In this document: in pieces, positions 33,831 to 45,930 of the stretch
Layout of the letters: every line of letters begins with the position of its first letter
Numbering within the stretch: position 1 is the stretch's first letter
DNA from: Anadara kagoshimensis
Lineage: Eukaryota; Mollusca; Bivalvia; Arcoida; Arcidae
Length of the DNA stretch: 64,000 nt
Assembly: GCA_021292105.1 (NCBI GenBank)
Contig: CM037871.1
Location: 18,843,460-18,907,459 of the forward strand
Direction of reading: 5' to 3'
Notes under the pieces: model-generated
What the model was told of the DNA's origin: nothing
What the model saw: the letters and a program-made list of their open reading frames with translations, nothing else
The model's database searches: none
Position numbers and translations under genes: made by a program

Positions 33831-34261
33831 TTTACTTTGTCAACACCAAGGGGAAATGCATTGTTATGTATTAAATGCCAATCCTAACATTACCCATGTA
33901 TTGAGTGGTTTGTCATATATAAATATGCCGTATAAGTAAAGGTCAAGTGTACAGGTCAATTTTGTTGGCCTATGCTATTTTAGTACAGACACACTGAGAA
34001 GTTCAAAAACACAAATTACAGGCTTAATTTCAGAACAGACTAGATTGATTGTTTGTACATTGTATATGACTGAATAAAGAACTTTCCAATATCAATCAAA
34101 GTCTTAATTATATTGCTTGACATTATCAAGTGAAAATCAATCCAAATCTCAAAATAATAGTGAAATTGTAATGAAAAACTTCTAGACAATCTTTGATGTT
34201 TTGTATCCTTAGTGCTTATGTCTGAATCTGATATTTTCAACTTGACATTGATTACTGTGCT
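33831..34261. other. Non-coding
   Basis: Nothing recognisable. Confidence 0.4.
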
Positions 34262-35545
34262 AAGGTAGTTACTTTCATAGAAACATGTGTTGTATCTTGT
34301 TGATATTATTCAAGAAACCTCTAAATGCCCCATCTTCTTCTTGACCACTGCTGAACGTGTTGCTTTCATAACAATATGTATTGCATGTTGTTGATATTCA
34401 AGAAACCTCTAAAATGTCTCCATCTTCTTGTTGACCACTGCTGAACTTGGAAATTTCGACTTAATGTCTAAACCTGGAGATTCTGACCATTGTCAAAGAT
34501 AGCTTCTTTCACAACACAGTCTGTCAAATTTTGTTGAAGATATTCACAATACTTCAACCTGGATATTGTGGCCAAGTGTATAAGCTTGTTGCTTTTACAC
34601 AAAATTTTGTGGCAAGGCGGCAACGGTGTTCAATATGGCAGGACCGATGTCCAAGTTAGTTCCTTTTTCAAGAATGTTTGCGGTATGTTGCTGTAGTTTT
34701 CCAATATGTCAATACAATGCTTAAGATTAAACTGTGTTTTCGGCTTACTGTCTAAACTTATAGTTGCTTATACTGCAATGTTTGTGACATTTTGTTGACA
34801 TTGTTAAATATGAAATCGTAATACTTAAACATTTAATATTTAAAGATTTTGATCGAATCTCTAAGCTTTAACTGCAATGTTCGTGACATTTTGTTGACAT
34901 GGTTAAATATGAAATCGTAATACTTAAACATTTAATATTTAAAGATTTTGATCGAATGTCTAAGCTTTCACTGCAATGTTCGTGACATTTTGTTGACATG
35001 GTTAAATATGAAATCGTAATACTTAAACATTTAATATTTAAAGATTTGATCTAATGTCTAAGTTTTCACTGCAATGTTCGTGACATTTTGTTGACATGGT
35101 TACATATGAAATTGTAATACTTAAACATTTAACATTCATAGATTTTGACCGAATGTTTTAACTTTCACTGCAATGTTTGCGGCATTTTGTGACATGGTTA
35201 AATATGAAATAGTAATACTTAAACATTGACCGAATGTTTAAGTTTGAAGTTGCTTTCGCTACAATGTTTGTGACATTTTGTTGACATAGTCAAATTTGAA
35301 ATAGTAATACTTAAATCTGTCTTAAAGTGTGAGATTTTTAGATGTCTAGGTTGTTACTTTCACAACAATATCTGTGACTTGTTGTTTACATGGTCCAATA
35401 TAACATCATTATACTCAAACTTAGATGTTTTGACCGATGGGTAAGCTAGTTGCTTTCACAACGTTTGTTGCAGTTTGTCGAAGTAGTTCAGTATGGTACC
35501 ACAATACTTAATCTTTGTTATTTTGATCTATGTCTCATTCGTATA
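34262..35545. repeat. Satellite array, period about 99 bp, diverging toward both ends
   Basis: The central units repeat ACTGCAATGTT(C/T)GTGACATT at 34772, 34871, 34970, 35068 and 35167, a period of 98-99 bases, with GTTAAATATGAAATCGTAAT and ACTTAAACATTTAATATTTA. Outer units (34262-34740 and 35270-35545) keep only TTGCTTTCACAACA-like and TTGTTGA(C/T)AT cores. Confidence 0.9.
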
Positions 35546-35567
35546 CAATTAATCACCTCTATTGAGT

Positions 35568-35905
35568 TAAGTTGAGTAATGGTGTTGAACGTCCCAGTCA
35601 AAATTATTGCACTTCTATCGAGACGTCAACTGCTTTAAGCGAAGATGCAGAACTTTGCCTGTGCGTTGCACTGATGTTTTTATACAGCAAGATTCTTTAT
35701 CGGACCAAGCTTACCATGACACCGGACCTCGTTTATTTAAAGTTCCATTCGAAAGAACCGTGACTTTCTTTTTGTAATGCCGAGTGCTTGGCGAAAGAAC
35801 AGCCACTACCCACTTTCAATCCTTGGATCAGAACCGGCCAAGGTTTAAACCCACTACCTCTCACAGAGCTAGCACTCTAGCAACTGAGCTACCGCAGTGG
35901 TCAAT
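35568..35905 (-). mobile_element. SINE family A, near full length
   Basis: On -: head GTAGCTCAGTTGCTAGAGTG (A box), a B-box-like GGTTTAAACCTTGG, the body GTGGGTAGTGGCTG, ACGAGGTCCGGTGTC and CAACGCACAGGC, and a tail like TTGACTGGGACGTTCAAC. It has the clearest tRNA-like head of this family in the window. Confidence 0.8.
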
Positions 35906-36501
35906 TATTTCTATTGGATCGAAAGAAAAACAATGTACAACGTATGTTAGATTGGTCTAGAAAAAAAGACAAGTTCAAACATTTTGGAAAAAAGTTAAGA
36001 TATACGGGAACATATCATTACTCTATCGTACTATTGAATATTCAAGGAACTTGTCTTAAGAGCAGCACGTATAGATGGATATTAAGAGATTTTCCAATAC
36101 ACGTTTTGGCAATAATGGTAACTATAACAATGAATCTTAAAATTCTCTTTAAATCTTATTGAAAAAAGAACATTCCTCGGCATTGCATGTGATCAAACTG
36201 TATCTCTTCTACATTACACAACAAATCCCTTTTACAGTGGCATTAATGTAATTATTTTGTTTCGAGATTAGGAATTTCAAAAATTACTGCTGACAAACAT
36301 GTAATCTGATCATTGAAGTCTTTTAATTACTTTTATTGTTCATCTTCTCTGCGAAATTCCTTCTTTAATGATGCACAGATGCAATTTTGTAATTATTTAG
36401 TGCGATCAGATGATTCTTAGATATGTGGAAGTATAATTCAGATGTAATTTGATGATGTTTAAAATTATTCAGAAATTAAAAAAGTTGCAAAAATTAAAAA
36501 A
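35906..36501. other. Non-coding AT-rich DNA
   Basis: No gene supported; the ORF at 35914-36162 has no recognisable motif. Confidence 0.4.
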
Positions 36502-36888
36502 ATGCAAAAAATTTTGCCTGCGAACGGAAAATGGTTTTTATTGCATATTATTTTAAGCGAACAAGTCACAGGAAATTATCCAAATTATTACATTTTTTTA
36601 AGTTTGTTGTTAAATTACAAATATGCAGTGCTTAAGAGATTCGCCAATGCACCACGTGATTCCCCATTACATTTCTGTGGAACAATTATCTCCATTGGAG
36701 ATGTAATCTATTTAGTTCACTTTTCCCGTAAAGACGACTTTAATCTAGGTAATTTCGACGTAAATGATTTCACGGCCAACTACATTATCCAAAACAAACG
36801 TTTGAGGCAAGCCGGAGTAGCCGCAGAAAACCACAAACTTTCGTCAAAACGAACAAACTTCATTACACTTGGGTCTGCCCGATTGTGA
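36502..36888 (+). CDS. Unrecognised 128-codon ORF (weak)
   Basis: ATG at 36502, TGA at 36886-36888. The first third is hydrophobic and AT-driven. From about residue 45 the composition is more balanced (RFANAPRDSPLHFCGTIISI, then a Lys/Asn/Arg-rich C-terminus) and GC content is above the surroundings. The stop lies inside the 14-bp target duplication of a SINE, so the stop predates the SINE. Before that insertion, an AATAAA near 37345 would have followed about 100 bases downstream. No family is recognised. It could be chance, or a terminal exon. Confidence 0.25.
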   Translation: MQKILPANGKWFLLHIILSEQVTGNYPNYYIFLSLLLNYKYAVLKRFANAPRDSPLHFCGTIISIGDVIYLVHFSRKDDFNLGNFDVNDFTANYIIQNKRLRQAGVAAENHKLSSKRTNFITLGSARL

Positions 36889-36893
36889 TACGG

Positions 36894-37252
36894 GCCGCGT
36901 AGGTCTAATGAATACGACATCAGTCTACAAATCTAGGGTCTCTCACCGCTGTGAGTCCGCTCAGATCACATGTGAGAAAGTGAATTTTTCTTGCCGTTGA
37001 CCTTTTCTGGTTTACTTGGTACCAGTATAATGGACTGGGGGAGTGGTACGCTTGCTGCGGCGTACTGACTCGGTGAGCTAGCACCTTAAAGTCGCCCTGA
37101 GTGCGCGCTAGTACAAGGCAGACCATACAACACACTCGCAATTCACATGCATATATACACGAAATTGTTCAGAGATTAATAAACAGTTCTCGTCGCGAAT
37201 AGCTGAAAAATTGCTGATGCGATGTTAAGCAACACCAAACTAACCAATCAAT
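36894..37252 (+). mobile_element. SINE family C with 14-bp target-site duplication
   Basis: Flanked by the perfect direct repeat CGATTGTGATACGG (36880-36893 and 37253-37266). The internal sequence includes GGTCTCTCACCGCTGTGAGT, CCAGTATAATGGACTGGGGG, GCGGCGTACTGACTCGGTGA and a (CAAT)-like 3' end, AACTAACCAATCAAT. The A-box side is damaged relative to the copy at 41860. Confidence 0.9.
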
Positions 37253-37266
37253 CGATTGTGATACGG

Positions 37267-38455
37267 ACTTAGACGACGACAGACAGTGTGATCAGTTTTT
37301 TCCCCAGGGATATACTCAGTTGTGTTACTTTTGAATACATTATTTAATAAAAGTTGTGGATATACGTGTGTTTATTATGTATTTATTCTGGTTTAAAGGC
37401 ATGATCTCATTCTAGCCTCTTCTTGTGTGTCAACTATGCTCATTGTAACCCAAAAACATTGGCTCTTTTGACATTTAGTTATATCACAAGCCTATAATTT
37501 ACATGTTTAAAAATCTATAATTGCATTCTAGAAATATTGACGTTATCCCATCTAAAACGAACCATGTGCAGCATATATTTGAATTGTGTTACATGTATTT
37601 GAAAAGAAAAAAAAACGTTGCACATAACAAAATAATGACATTTGACATTTCAATTTCACAATTTCCATGTTTCAAATGTCTACTTGTATTCTAGAAATTG
37701 ACGTGAGCCCATCTGAAAAAGTAACATGACACTTGACTTAAGAGTACGTAGTCCACAATTGCCATGTTGTTTTCTAGAAAGTGATGTAATCGCACTCGAA
37801 AAAAAACCGTGACATTTGACTTTTAAGAGGAGTTTGTATCAGTAATTCCCATCGCTTTTTGTAAACCTTTGTATAATTATTTTATTGTTCTTTTAATCAC
37901 ATTGTAATTAGTCACTTATAACATAACGCGATATTCCATATCTGACAAATGTCTGCATGTTGTTGAGGGCATGCCAATCTTATTTTCACTCTTTTTATTA
38001 CGTAACACGATATTTCATGTCCATTTCTGTTTCAATTTGGACAGATGAATCAATGATTTTAGCATAATTTTTTTTGATTTATTACCCAAAATCATGAGAA
38101 TTCCTGTTAAATTTGCATTTAACTAATTTGTTACTACTTATTAAAAGTCACATTTGTTATACCACATGTCATTTTAAATCGTTTTTGATTGCCTAGCAAT
38201 ATACATATTTGACATTCTTTGATAATGGCCTTAAACATCAATCATTTTTAATGCAAAAGATGCATTTATTCATCTATAGGGATTATACTGGCAAGCTAAT
38301 TCCTGAATGCCTACATTTTGTACTGTTGTACATTTCTTCTCTTTTTTTTATTTCGAACGTTTTGTCTCTTTAGTACAAAAAAGTACTCCGAGAATGTCTT
38401 TTCTCTAAAAAAAAAAAAAACAACACTAGTCGAATCTCATTGACACACAGATGGC
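37267..38455. other. Non-coding with diverged short repeats
   Basis: TTCTAGAAA(TA)TTGACGT-like cores recur near 37527, 37689 and 37772, each followed by CCCATCT(A)AAA, suggesting an old tandem repeat at about 37500-37850. Nothing else was seen. Confidence 0.4.
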
Positions 38456-38467
38456 ATCTGTTCTGTG

Positions 38468-38655
38468 TTCCGAGCGGTCTAAACGGACCGCAGTGACTCC
38501 CACCGACTAGGGCTCGAATCCTAATCGGCCAGATTCTAGTATTAGATAACTTGTCAGTTCACTTGCCTAACCTTGGTGGTTATCTCTGGATCCTCTGGTT
38601 TGCTATTTCACAACTAACTGTCTCAGTACAATTGAAAATCTTGACTATAGCATTG
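38468..38655 (+). mobile_element. SINE family B
   Basis: A-box-like TTCCGAGCGGTCTAAACGG, B-box GGGCTCGAATCCTAATC, then TGTCAGTTCACTTGCCTAAC and a degraded tail AAATCTTGACTATAGC. Confidence 0.7.
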
Positions 38656-38659
38656 AGCA

Positions 38660-39130
38660 ATATTTACAATATGACTGTATCTCACATAAACAGGTATGGA
38701 AAAATAGTGTCAAGAGTTGAAACAAACATGGGTACAAAATATTTATTGAAAGAAAGAATTGTAAATATAAGAAATGACATTTCTGCTCATGGTATTCGAC
38801 ATTCATTTTGAATTTGGCACGGTCCACACTATTTTGATTTACCTATTGTTAAAGCTGACAGAATAACACTTTGCAATGCAATAGCTTCAACAGCCAAGAC
38901 CATGTCAACAACTGTTGGTTATGTCATTAAGTAACTTTATGTTAGGCGGCTTCTAATCCGTCTTATTGTTCTTTTACTTTGGAATGACAAATTCAAGTCA
39001 GTCAAAAGACAAAACTTCCAACCCTCTAATGACCTAAAATTTTCGACCACACATTTTGAGATATAGATTGATATGCAAAGCTCTAAAATATTGTTTCGAA
39101 TTGAGACCTTTCGCAACAGGTACACTTATC
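38660..39130. other. Non-coding
   Basis: Nothing recognisable; the short ORFs on both strands overlap each other and lack motifs. Confidence 0.4.
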
Positions 39131-39135
39131 ACCCT

Positions 39136-39236
39136 AGGCCGAACTATCTGCCATAACAATGGTAAGTTACTTATTACATTGCTGTGTGGCAATATAAAAA
39201 TGTAACTTACCGTCGTTAAGGCATACAGTTCGGCCT
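39136..39236. mobile_element. MITE with 35-bp inverted repeats
   Basis: AGGCCGAACTATCTGCCATA... (39136-39170) and its imperfect complement (39202-39236) flank a 31-base core. A diverged relative is at 42991-43102. Confidence 0.85.
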
Positions 39237-39239
39237 CAT

Positions 39240-40660
39240 ATGACTCTCTCCCGGAAATGTGACAGTTATATAATCCAAATGCATCAGTAACCTATCTCGT
39301 TTATTGAATTTTACTTAAAAGTACAGTTTGCCTGCAAGTGACCTTGTATGGCACGTCCAAGAAAATTAAGACATTTGTAAATTATTGATATGTAATCCAT
39401 ACTCATGACCTCTTTATTGTATTGGATGCTCATACAGACAATTTCATTCTTCCATTCATAAATAAATATTGCAAGTATTAGACATACATTTTTATTCAAT
39501 TTTATGTTTTTTTACTCAATGGTAGAATTATTTTGACATTTTGAAATATGTTTTAATGAAACAAGACTGATAACAAAATGCTGTTTTAACATTTTAAAAT
39601 CTCCCAATTTAAAGATATTACATCGAATATTTTTAAAGTCTAGCAATATTACATTACTTGGGTATGATTTTAGATAACTTATACGGGCCCCCTTTAACAT
39701 GTTCTATTCCAATGCTCCGCAGTTAAGGTTTGTGCAAATTATCACCTACTTGTTATATGGATCAAACATGAGTTAGAAATGAACGGGACACTAATTGGGA
39801 CCTTCTGCTACGATATGTGCAAACTGAGAAATACTTTTTTGATTATAGGATGTTCAGCAGTGTATCTAAACTATCTTGTGTAGCTAATGTATGTATAAAG
39901 ATACCATTTGAATAGGTTTTAGGGGATCACACAAACAAAAAAGTGTATACTTTTACGAAGTTTCATATGAAATATTCAAGATCTAGAAAATTGTATTTTA
40001 ACAAGATAACTTTGGAATATTTGCACTTTTCCTATGTTATTAGTCCCTTAAGGGGGTCTAGATGCTTGTTTGTATAAATCTTTAAAAAAAAAACCTTAAT
40101 CTATATACAATGATAAAACATCATCACAAATACATGACTCGGTAAAATTATTTTACTTACAATGAACTCAATCTTGGAATATTTGAGGAAACCGGAGTGA
40201 CAGGAGAAAAATCATCTATCTTAGACCATCTTCTTATTACTAGGATTTTACTAATTAATGTGATTCGAACAGAGGCGGTGCTATCTGAACCCGGTGCTAT
40301 TCAATCAATCAATATTATACCAAACACTTTAAAACATTAAATGCCACCATTTCCCTAAGAAAATAAATTGTAAAATTAAAATAACATTTCTTAACAACTA
40401 AATGATTATATGATTGATGGGGTGTTGTGTAACAAAATAAAACTTAAACCATACAAATAAATCGATAGTACTTGAGAACTTAAAACAATATCTTCTATTT
40501 TCGTGAAACGCAGCCTAATTCCAACATAAACACACGTCTATCGTGTTATAATTCAAATTTCCTTTGTTTCAACCATTTTGATTGGTCATATTTTTCTGTT
40601 ACGTTTGCATGAATGGATTGGCTCTCAGTGACGTCATCTTATTATGGATGACGCAAAGAG
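39240..40660. other. Non-coding AT-rich DNA
   Basis: No gene supported. Confidence 0.4.
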
Positions 40661-41015
40661 GCATTTGTATTCCTACGCCTTAGCGATGGTATTTCTTTTA
40701 CTTGCTACGGCTACGCGAATTATTTAGTGTGCAAAATGTCCAGTATGTTTTATACTTCCATAACGAAAACAAAAATTAACTTCATTCCTATAATATTGAA
40801 CCCAAAAGAAATTGTATTTCTAAATTTCTTAAACTCTTTTTTATATCACATAACTCTCTTGTTTATTGAAGGAATAAAACGGTGTAATATTTTTCATATT
40901 ACACAGGTACCCATGTAATATCACTTGATTGTGACGTAATCAGTTCGCATGCTTCTGATTCGTTTAAAGCGTTATAAAATATTCCTACGCCATTCATGTA
41001 CTTCTTTTTTACAAC
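40632..41015 (+). promoter_or_regulatory. Possible promoter region with CRE and TATA-like sites
   Basis: A perfect CRE palindrome TGACGTCA lies near 40629-40636, a TGACGTAA near 40931, and a TATAAAAT about 50 bases upstream of the ATG at 41021. The string TATTCCTACGCC occurs near 40668 and again near 40979, so a promoter-proximal module appears duplicated. These are motif matches only. Confidence 0.3.
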
Positions 41016-41020
41016 TTAAA

Positions 41021-41128
41021 ATGACTGTATTTGATGTTGGGGATACCGTAAATGTAGACGGAGAAGGAATTGGCATAGTGAAAGAAAAAATTCCCAAAGG
41101 GTTTGCTACATTCTATGATGTAATATGA
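41021..41128 (+). CDS. 35-codon ORF with gene-like sequence, abutted by a MITE
   Basis: ATG at 41021, TGA at 41126-41128. The peptide starts MTVFDVGDTVNVDGEGIGIV and ends FATFYDVI. Alternating Gly/Val with charged residues resembles a small beta-barrel (SH3/KOW-like) rather than random AT-rich translation; this is an impression, not a family match. A palindromic MITE begins immediately after the stop. On its far side, bases 41402-41461 read in the same phase, in the style of the ORF (YVEHNSDIIYIPVAPNDVI, then stop). The ORF may therefore have been longer before the insertion, or the stop may be original. A TATA-like box precedes it. Confidence 0.4.
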   Translation: MTVFDVGDTVNVDGEGIGIVKEKIPKGFATFYDVI

Positions 41129-41403
41129 TACTGTAAATCACTTTAATTTCGCGGCAACTTTTTTTCGCGATCCCGTGATGAAAACAGTTTCGCGACATGA
41201 AATTTTCGCGATATCCCATGTGGAACCCCAAAATTATAGAAGGTTTTTCTTATAGCAACTGATTTAAATGTTAGTGCATCTAGTTACTTGGCCTTTACCC
41301 AACTCATGCATTTTTATTTTCGCGCACTTTAATTTCGCGATTATTTAACAGATCGTGAATATCGCGAAAATAAAGTGCTCGCGAAAAAAAGTGATTTACA
41401 GTA
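41129..41403. mobile_element. Palindromic MITE with TACTGTAAATCAC ends
   Basis: The left end TACTGTAAATCACTTTAATT and the right end AAGTGATTTACAGTA are inverted copies, and TTTCGCG/CGCGAAA strings recur inside. TA on both sides is consistent with a TA target. Similar CGCGAAAT-rich MITEs are common in bivalves (memory). Confidence 0.85.
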
Positions 41404-41461
41404 TGTGGAACACAACAGTGACATCATTTACATACCGGTTGCGCCTAATGACGTCATATGA

Positions 41462-41855
41462 AAACAGCGTCAGTCTGTTGTTTATTTTAAGAGTTTTGAA
41501 GGCTTTCAAATCTTTGAAAAGTAATTTTGATGGATTCGAAAAAAATATAACATAATTTGAACTCACATTCTGATTTTGTCTTAATTATTTCAGGAGATTA
41601 ATTTACTTTTACGATAACTAAATAGAACAATATTCTTACTTGCGTTGTTAATTAAGAAGTGATTTGTCTGACCTAGATAGAAATCAGCTGTTTCAATATG
41701 GCATCAAATAACATGTACATGTCATGAATCTTAGACTCGTGAGGGTTTAATATGAAATTTATTAAACTCGTTCAATAATTAAATTTTCCACGAGTCGCCT
41801 CATCAGTTGATTTAAGTGAAATAATCTTTACTTGGGCGTGAAACTTAGTACTATA
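41462..41855. other. Non-coding
   Basis: Nothing recognisable. Confidence 0.4.
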
Positions 41856-41857
41856 CT

Positions 41858-42090
41858 TGAGGCCGCGGTGGCCTAATGGATTAGACGTCAGGCAGGGTCT
41901 CTCACCGCTGTGAGTTCGAGTACCGCTCAGACAACAATTTTCCTTTCCGTTGGTCTTTGCTAGTTCACCCGGTGTCAGTATAATGTGGCTGGGGGAGTGG
42001 TACGAGTATCTGCGGCGTACTGAATCGATGAGCTAGCACCTTAAAAGTAGCACTGAGTGCGCGCTGGTACATCGAGGTGGACAACTGTTC
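41858..42090 (+). mobile_element. SINE family C, intact tRNA-like head
   Basis: GGCCGCGGTGGCCTAATGGA (A box) and GTGAGTTCGAGTACCGC (B box), then GGTGTCAGTATAATGTGGCT, GGGGGAGTGGTACGAG and GCACTGAGTGCGCGCTGGTA. The same body as 36894-37252 but truncated at the 3' end; no TSD found. Confidence 0.85.
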
Positions 42091-42990
42091 ATACAACAAT
42101 CTACATATTGTTGGTCGCTTTATATTTCCTAAATTACGTACTGTACATGTTACACGCTGTAAAATTAGCAATAAGACATATGAAACAAGACAAGACAATC
42201 ATGTAAAGACAGCTTATCTTATTATATCTATAAGTGATGTCCAGACATTTATATCGATAAATGGGTTGTGATTGGTTTTTCTTATTCAAGTTACAATATC
42301 AATAATGTGATATAAAATTAAACTTTATCGCCAGTGTATGCTTTATTTTACAAAACTCGGAACACATTTCTGTTTTTTATGCACTGAATAAAAACTTGAA
42401 TATACTGGACATGCTTGCGCCTTTTTTTGAAAGTCAAATTAGAAAAAAATCACGAAATGTAAATATAAATAATTAGACTGTCTCGAAATGATGCTTACAT
42501 TAATAATATTGCTGCACTACGAGGTGACTTTAACGCACTAAAGGAATATAGGTATATAAAGGCATTTCTTGATAGTCCAATGATTAAAAACATACTTATT
42601 CACTTGGTCTCATTATGTTTTCATCGTTGCATTTGGTTTCATTTTTTTTTACTCATGTTTAGCTTACTTTTTGAAACGTACATTATTTAAACAATTATCA
42701 CCATATCGATAATAAAAGTAGGTCACAATAACAAGTTTCTGTTTTATATGACCTTTATAAAAAACATCACTTATGTATATTGAATTAATTAATTGGGGTC
42801 CTTTTTGATAAATCTACTCCTCCAATAGTTCCAGAACCTCGAAACTTCACAGAATGTCTGCATTGAAACGGGATTTTGTACCAAATAGACAAAGATGAAA
42901 AAAAAAACCTTTCTGTCATTCAGCCTTATGGAGCATAGAATCAGACTTTTCATTCACACGGAAGTGTTCTTATACACTTTTTCACTTAGT
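42091..42990. other. Non-coding
   Basis: No gene supported. Confidence 0.4.
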
Positions 42991-43102
42991 TCGAGCCATC
43001 TTCCTTAACGATTGGCGGGAACATTTCAATATTGCTTTGATAGCACAGTAGCAATATAAAAAAGTAACCCACCATCGTTAAGGCAGATTGCTCGGTCTAC
43101 TC
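42991..43102. mobile_element. Diverged relative of the 39136 MITE
   Basis: Shares the core GCAATATAAAAA and the right arm AACCCACCATCGTTAAGGCA; the left arm CTTAACGATTGGCGGGA still pairs with it. Confidence 0.7.
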
Positions 43103-43109
43103 TTTAGAA

Positions 43110-43774
43110 TACGTATTGAATAAGACTTCGTTTAGCTGACCTTTAACGCTGTCCAAATAGGAAGTTTTAACGAAGATTTAATCAAAATTGGATGCTAAGG
43201 GAATCATTTGTTACCGGTATTGCAGTTTAATTTCATTTAAAAACTCCAGTGTTACGCATTATCTGAGAAAAATCCACACTTTTATTGAAAGTCCATGTTA
43301 ATTGATAAACCATTCTTAAATAAATTGAAATTTGAGGAAATCTAACTGGATTTGTGGTTGTTGTAAGTTGAGATGTAAAGTCTAAATTAAATGTCAAAGA
43401 GACACTTGGTGCTTGCATCTTCAGAGATATATAATTAAAAAGATATCATGTTAGAATTGAAATGTATTGTTTTGGTATCAGGGATGATTTGTTCGAAACA
43501 TGATTATTAATCAATTGATTAGTCAAAATTAAAATAATGCATAATTTCAAATTTGCTGTTAAATTAATGTTGAAAATGTCGTTAGTGAAAATATTTTCAT
43601 CAAATTTAGGCACATGGCCATAAATCTGTGGATTTGGTAATGGTATGTTGCTTTTTATTGATATTATAAATCTGTTTTAATCAGTACTGATTAAGCTAAT
43701 TGGGTCCAGATTGTGAAAAAAAAAAACAACAGAAAACTCTCTGGGTCGATAATAGAGTTTAATTTGTTCCAGTT
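43110..43774. other. Non-coding
   Basis: No gene supported. Confidence 0.4.
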
Positions 43775-44030
43775 TGATTTATTGATTGGTTAAATGGGAT
43801 TCTACGTCAAGTATATTCCACTTATATGGAGACGTCACCAGCTATAGGTAAAGTGGCAGGAAGTTTTTGAAGGTCTCTTCCGAAGAAAACCTCGTGACTT
43901 TCATTTGTAAATGGCGAAAGAACAATAACTAACTATTTCCAAGGCTTAGTCAGACCCGACCGGGGTTCGAATCCATGAGCTCTCTCGTAAGGAGCAAACA
44001 CATTACAAATTGAGCTACCTTTGTCGTGTG
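43775..44030 (-). mobile_element. SINE family A, internally deleted
   Basis: On -, head GGTAGCTCAATTTGTAATGT, B-box TTCGAACCCCGG, then GGGTCTGACTAAGCC, a shortened body and a degraded tail. Confidence 0.7.
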
Positions 44031-45372
44031 TTCCAGTTGGAGGTTATAGTCTTATCACGAATAGACATTTTTTTTAGATCAGAGTTCGATTTAATGAATT
44101 TTAATCTTGCTGAAATCGGGAAAATTTGTTTGTGTGTTTTTTTTATTTTCTTGTAAATTCATGAGAATTAAAAATTGCAAAAATTAATTGCCGCGAATAT
44201 TTTATTTCATATTATTTTACCAACATTTTCATTGGCCATCATCCGGCGATGCTAATATAAAAATAAACAGGCATGCCAATATATTTAATTGACTTTTTTC
44301 GCGCGATCATTTTTCGATTGCGGCCAAAATTATTTTGATGTCACAAAAAACCCAGCCTACATGTATTATTGAATGAGGATACACCTTCTAGTAAATGGTA
44401 CTTGTATAATTCACCCTTACTCGTATCAGAGATACATTTTTACTTTGCATTGCGCTCCGAACAGTGTGCAGTGAGTTGTATATACGCGATGTCAAATTCT
44501 AATTCATAAAAATGACCGTATGTACATGTACAGATACAAAATTTTAATAGAATTTTGGGTCTTCTGTGACATAATTATACGAGGTGGCATATTTATTAGG
44601 GATCATTAAATTTAACTTTTTTATCCGCTGTGGCATTGTACATAACATTTTTAAACGTATATATATAAGAAATTATAACTTCCTCAAAATTCATGCAAAA
44701 TTACGTTTTATTTTTCTAATGGCATTGTATAAACCCTGTTTTATTTGTTTTATTGTTTATGACTTAATTATCTTTCTTTGAAACGTGTAATAAACAGAAA
44801 CTGTCGGCATCAAAAAACAGGATTGCTGTCAGACTATAAAACTCTACAATCTTTACAATGTATATATTTTTCTTCCATGTTTCCCACACATTTTACCGAG
44901 GAGTCCTAAAATCCTAATTTTGTGATCGAACAATCGTAAAATCCATGTTTTATATTTTCAATCGCATGTTTTAGAAAATTAAACATAACCTTTATTTTAA
45001 AAGTAGTTCAGCTCAGCTTAGCTCGTCGATTGTCTAATTTAATTTTCCATTTGACACTTCTAATGCAAACAAACATTCGATAAACCACAGGAATATTCGT
45101 CCTATTTATTGAAAATTGAAGCCAATATATATCGATTACTAGTATTAGTTTGTAATGCTACTCTAAAGTTCAAATTTCACATGACCATTTTAACATATTA
45201 AAAATATTGATTTGAAAAAAAAGTAGATTGCTATCAAAAGATCATATAGGATATAAGACAAAAACCTGAAAGGATGATGTATTGGTTTGGAAATGCTGAG
45301 GCACATTGTTTCTGACAAGTTGAGAATAGGTTCTGTTTTTTCATCATCCAAGAATTAACCGCCTCAGTATAA
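44031..45372. other. Non-coding AT-rich DNA
   Basis: No gene supported; GCAAAAATTAATTGCCGCGA near 44176 hints at another decayed CGCGAA-type MITE. Confidence 0.4.
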
Positions 45373-45455
45373 GCTTGTTCTCACTACGGGGACTTTGTAA
45401 AACGAAGCAGGCTGCTTGCAAATAAATTGTTGACACATAGATATTGCAACATATT
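45373..45455 (+). mobile_element. Coding fragment of the RT retroelement
   Basis: Translates to CSHYGDF...RSRLLANKLL, matching the same stretch at 63550-63605; both ends are truncated. Confidence 0.65.
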
Positions 45456-45468
45456 GTTTTATGTTACG

Positions 45469-45665
45469 GTACAGACCTGTCGAAAATATAACAGTGAGCT
45501 AACAAAAATAGTCAAAACTCGATTGCCTGGTGGTCGAGATATAAATACATAGTGGTCCAGAAGCTGCCGAGAGATTGATAGTAGCTGCCGAATATTGTTT
45601 GAGGTAACGAGGTGAGCTACCGATTCGGCACAAGTTCGTCAGCTTAACTTTCGACAGGTCTGTAC
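45469..45665. mobile_element. MITE, GTACAGACCTGTCGAAA family
   Basis: The left end GTACAGACCTGTCGAAA and the right end TTTCGACAGGTCTGTAC are perfect 17-bp inverted repeats. Confidence 0.9.
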
Positions 45666-45930
45666 TTTATTTGTCGTGACAAAACTCAATCACTTGATTT
45701 ACGAATATAGACGTAACCTTAGTTGATCCATTCTCCTACAGTTACTTAGTGTCATAATAATCGGAAATTATTTGTCAAAATTCCCGGGACTTAAAACATT
45801 AAATATCTGTATATATACTTATCTTTAAAACAACTGTAATAACTAATTAGCGTAATGGATTGGTTATGAGTTTTGTCATAATCTGTTAACGAAAAGGTTT
45901 GGACCAGAGTTGCATGTTACTGGAAAGTTA

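Noticed and set aside
34262..35545. CRISPR-like array
   Set aside because: The regularly repeated unit is about 99 bp with no conserved-repeat/variable-spacer structure, in eukaryotic DNA; it is a satellite.
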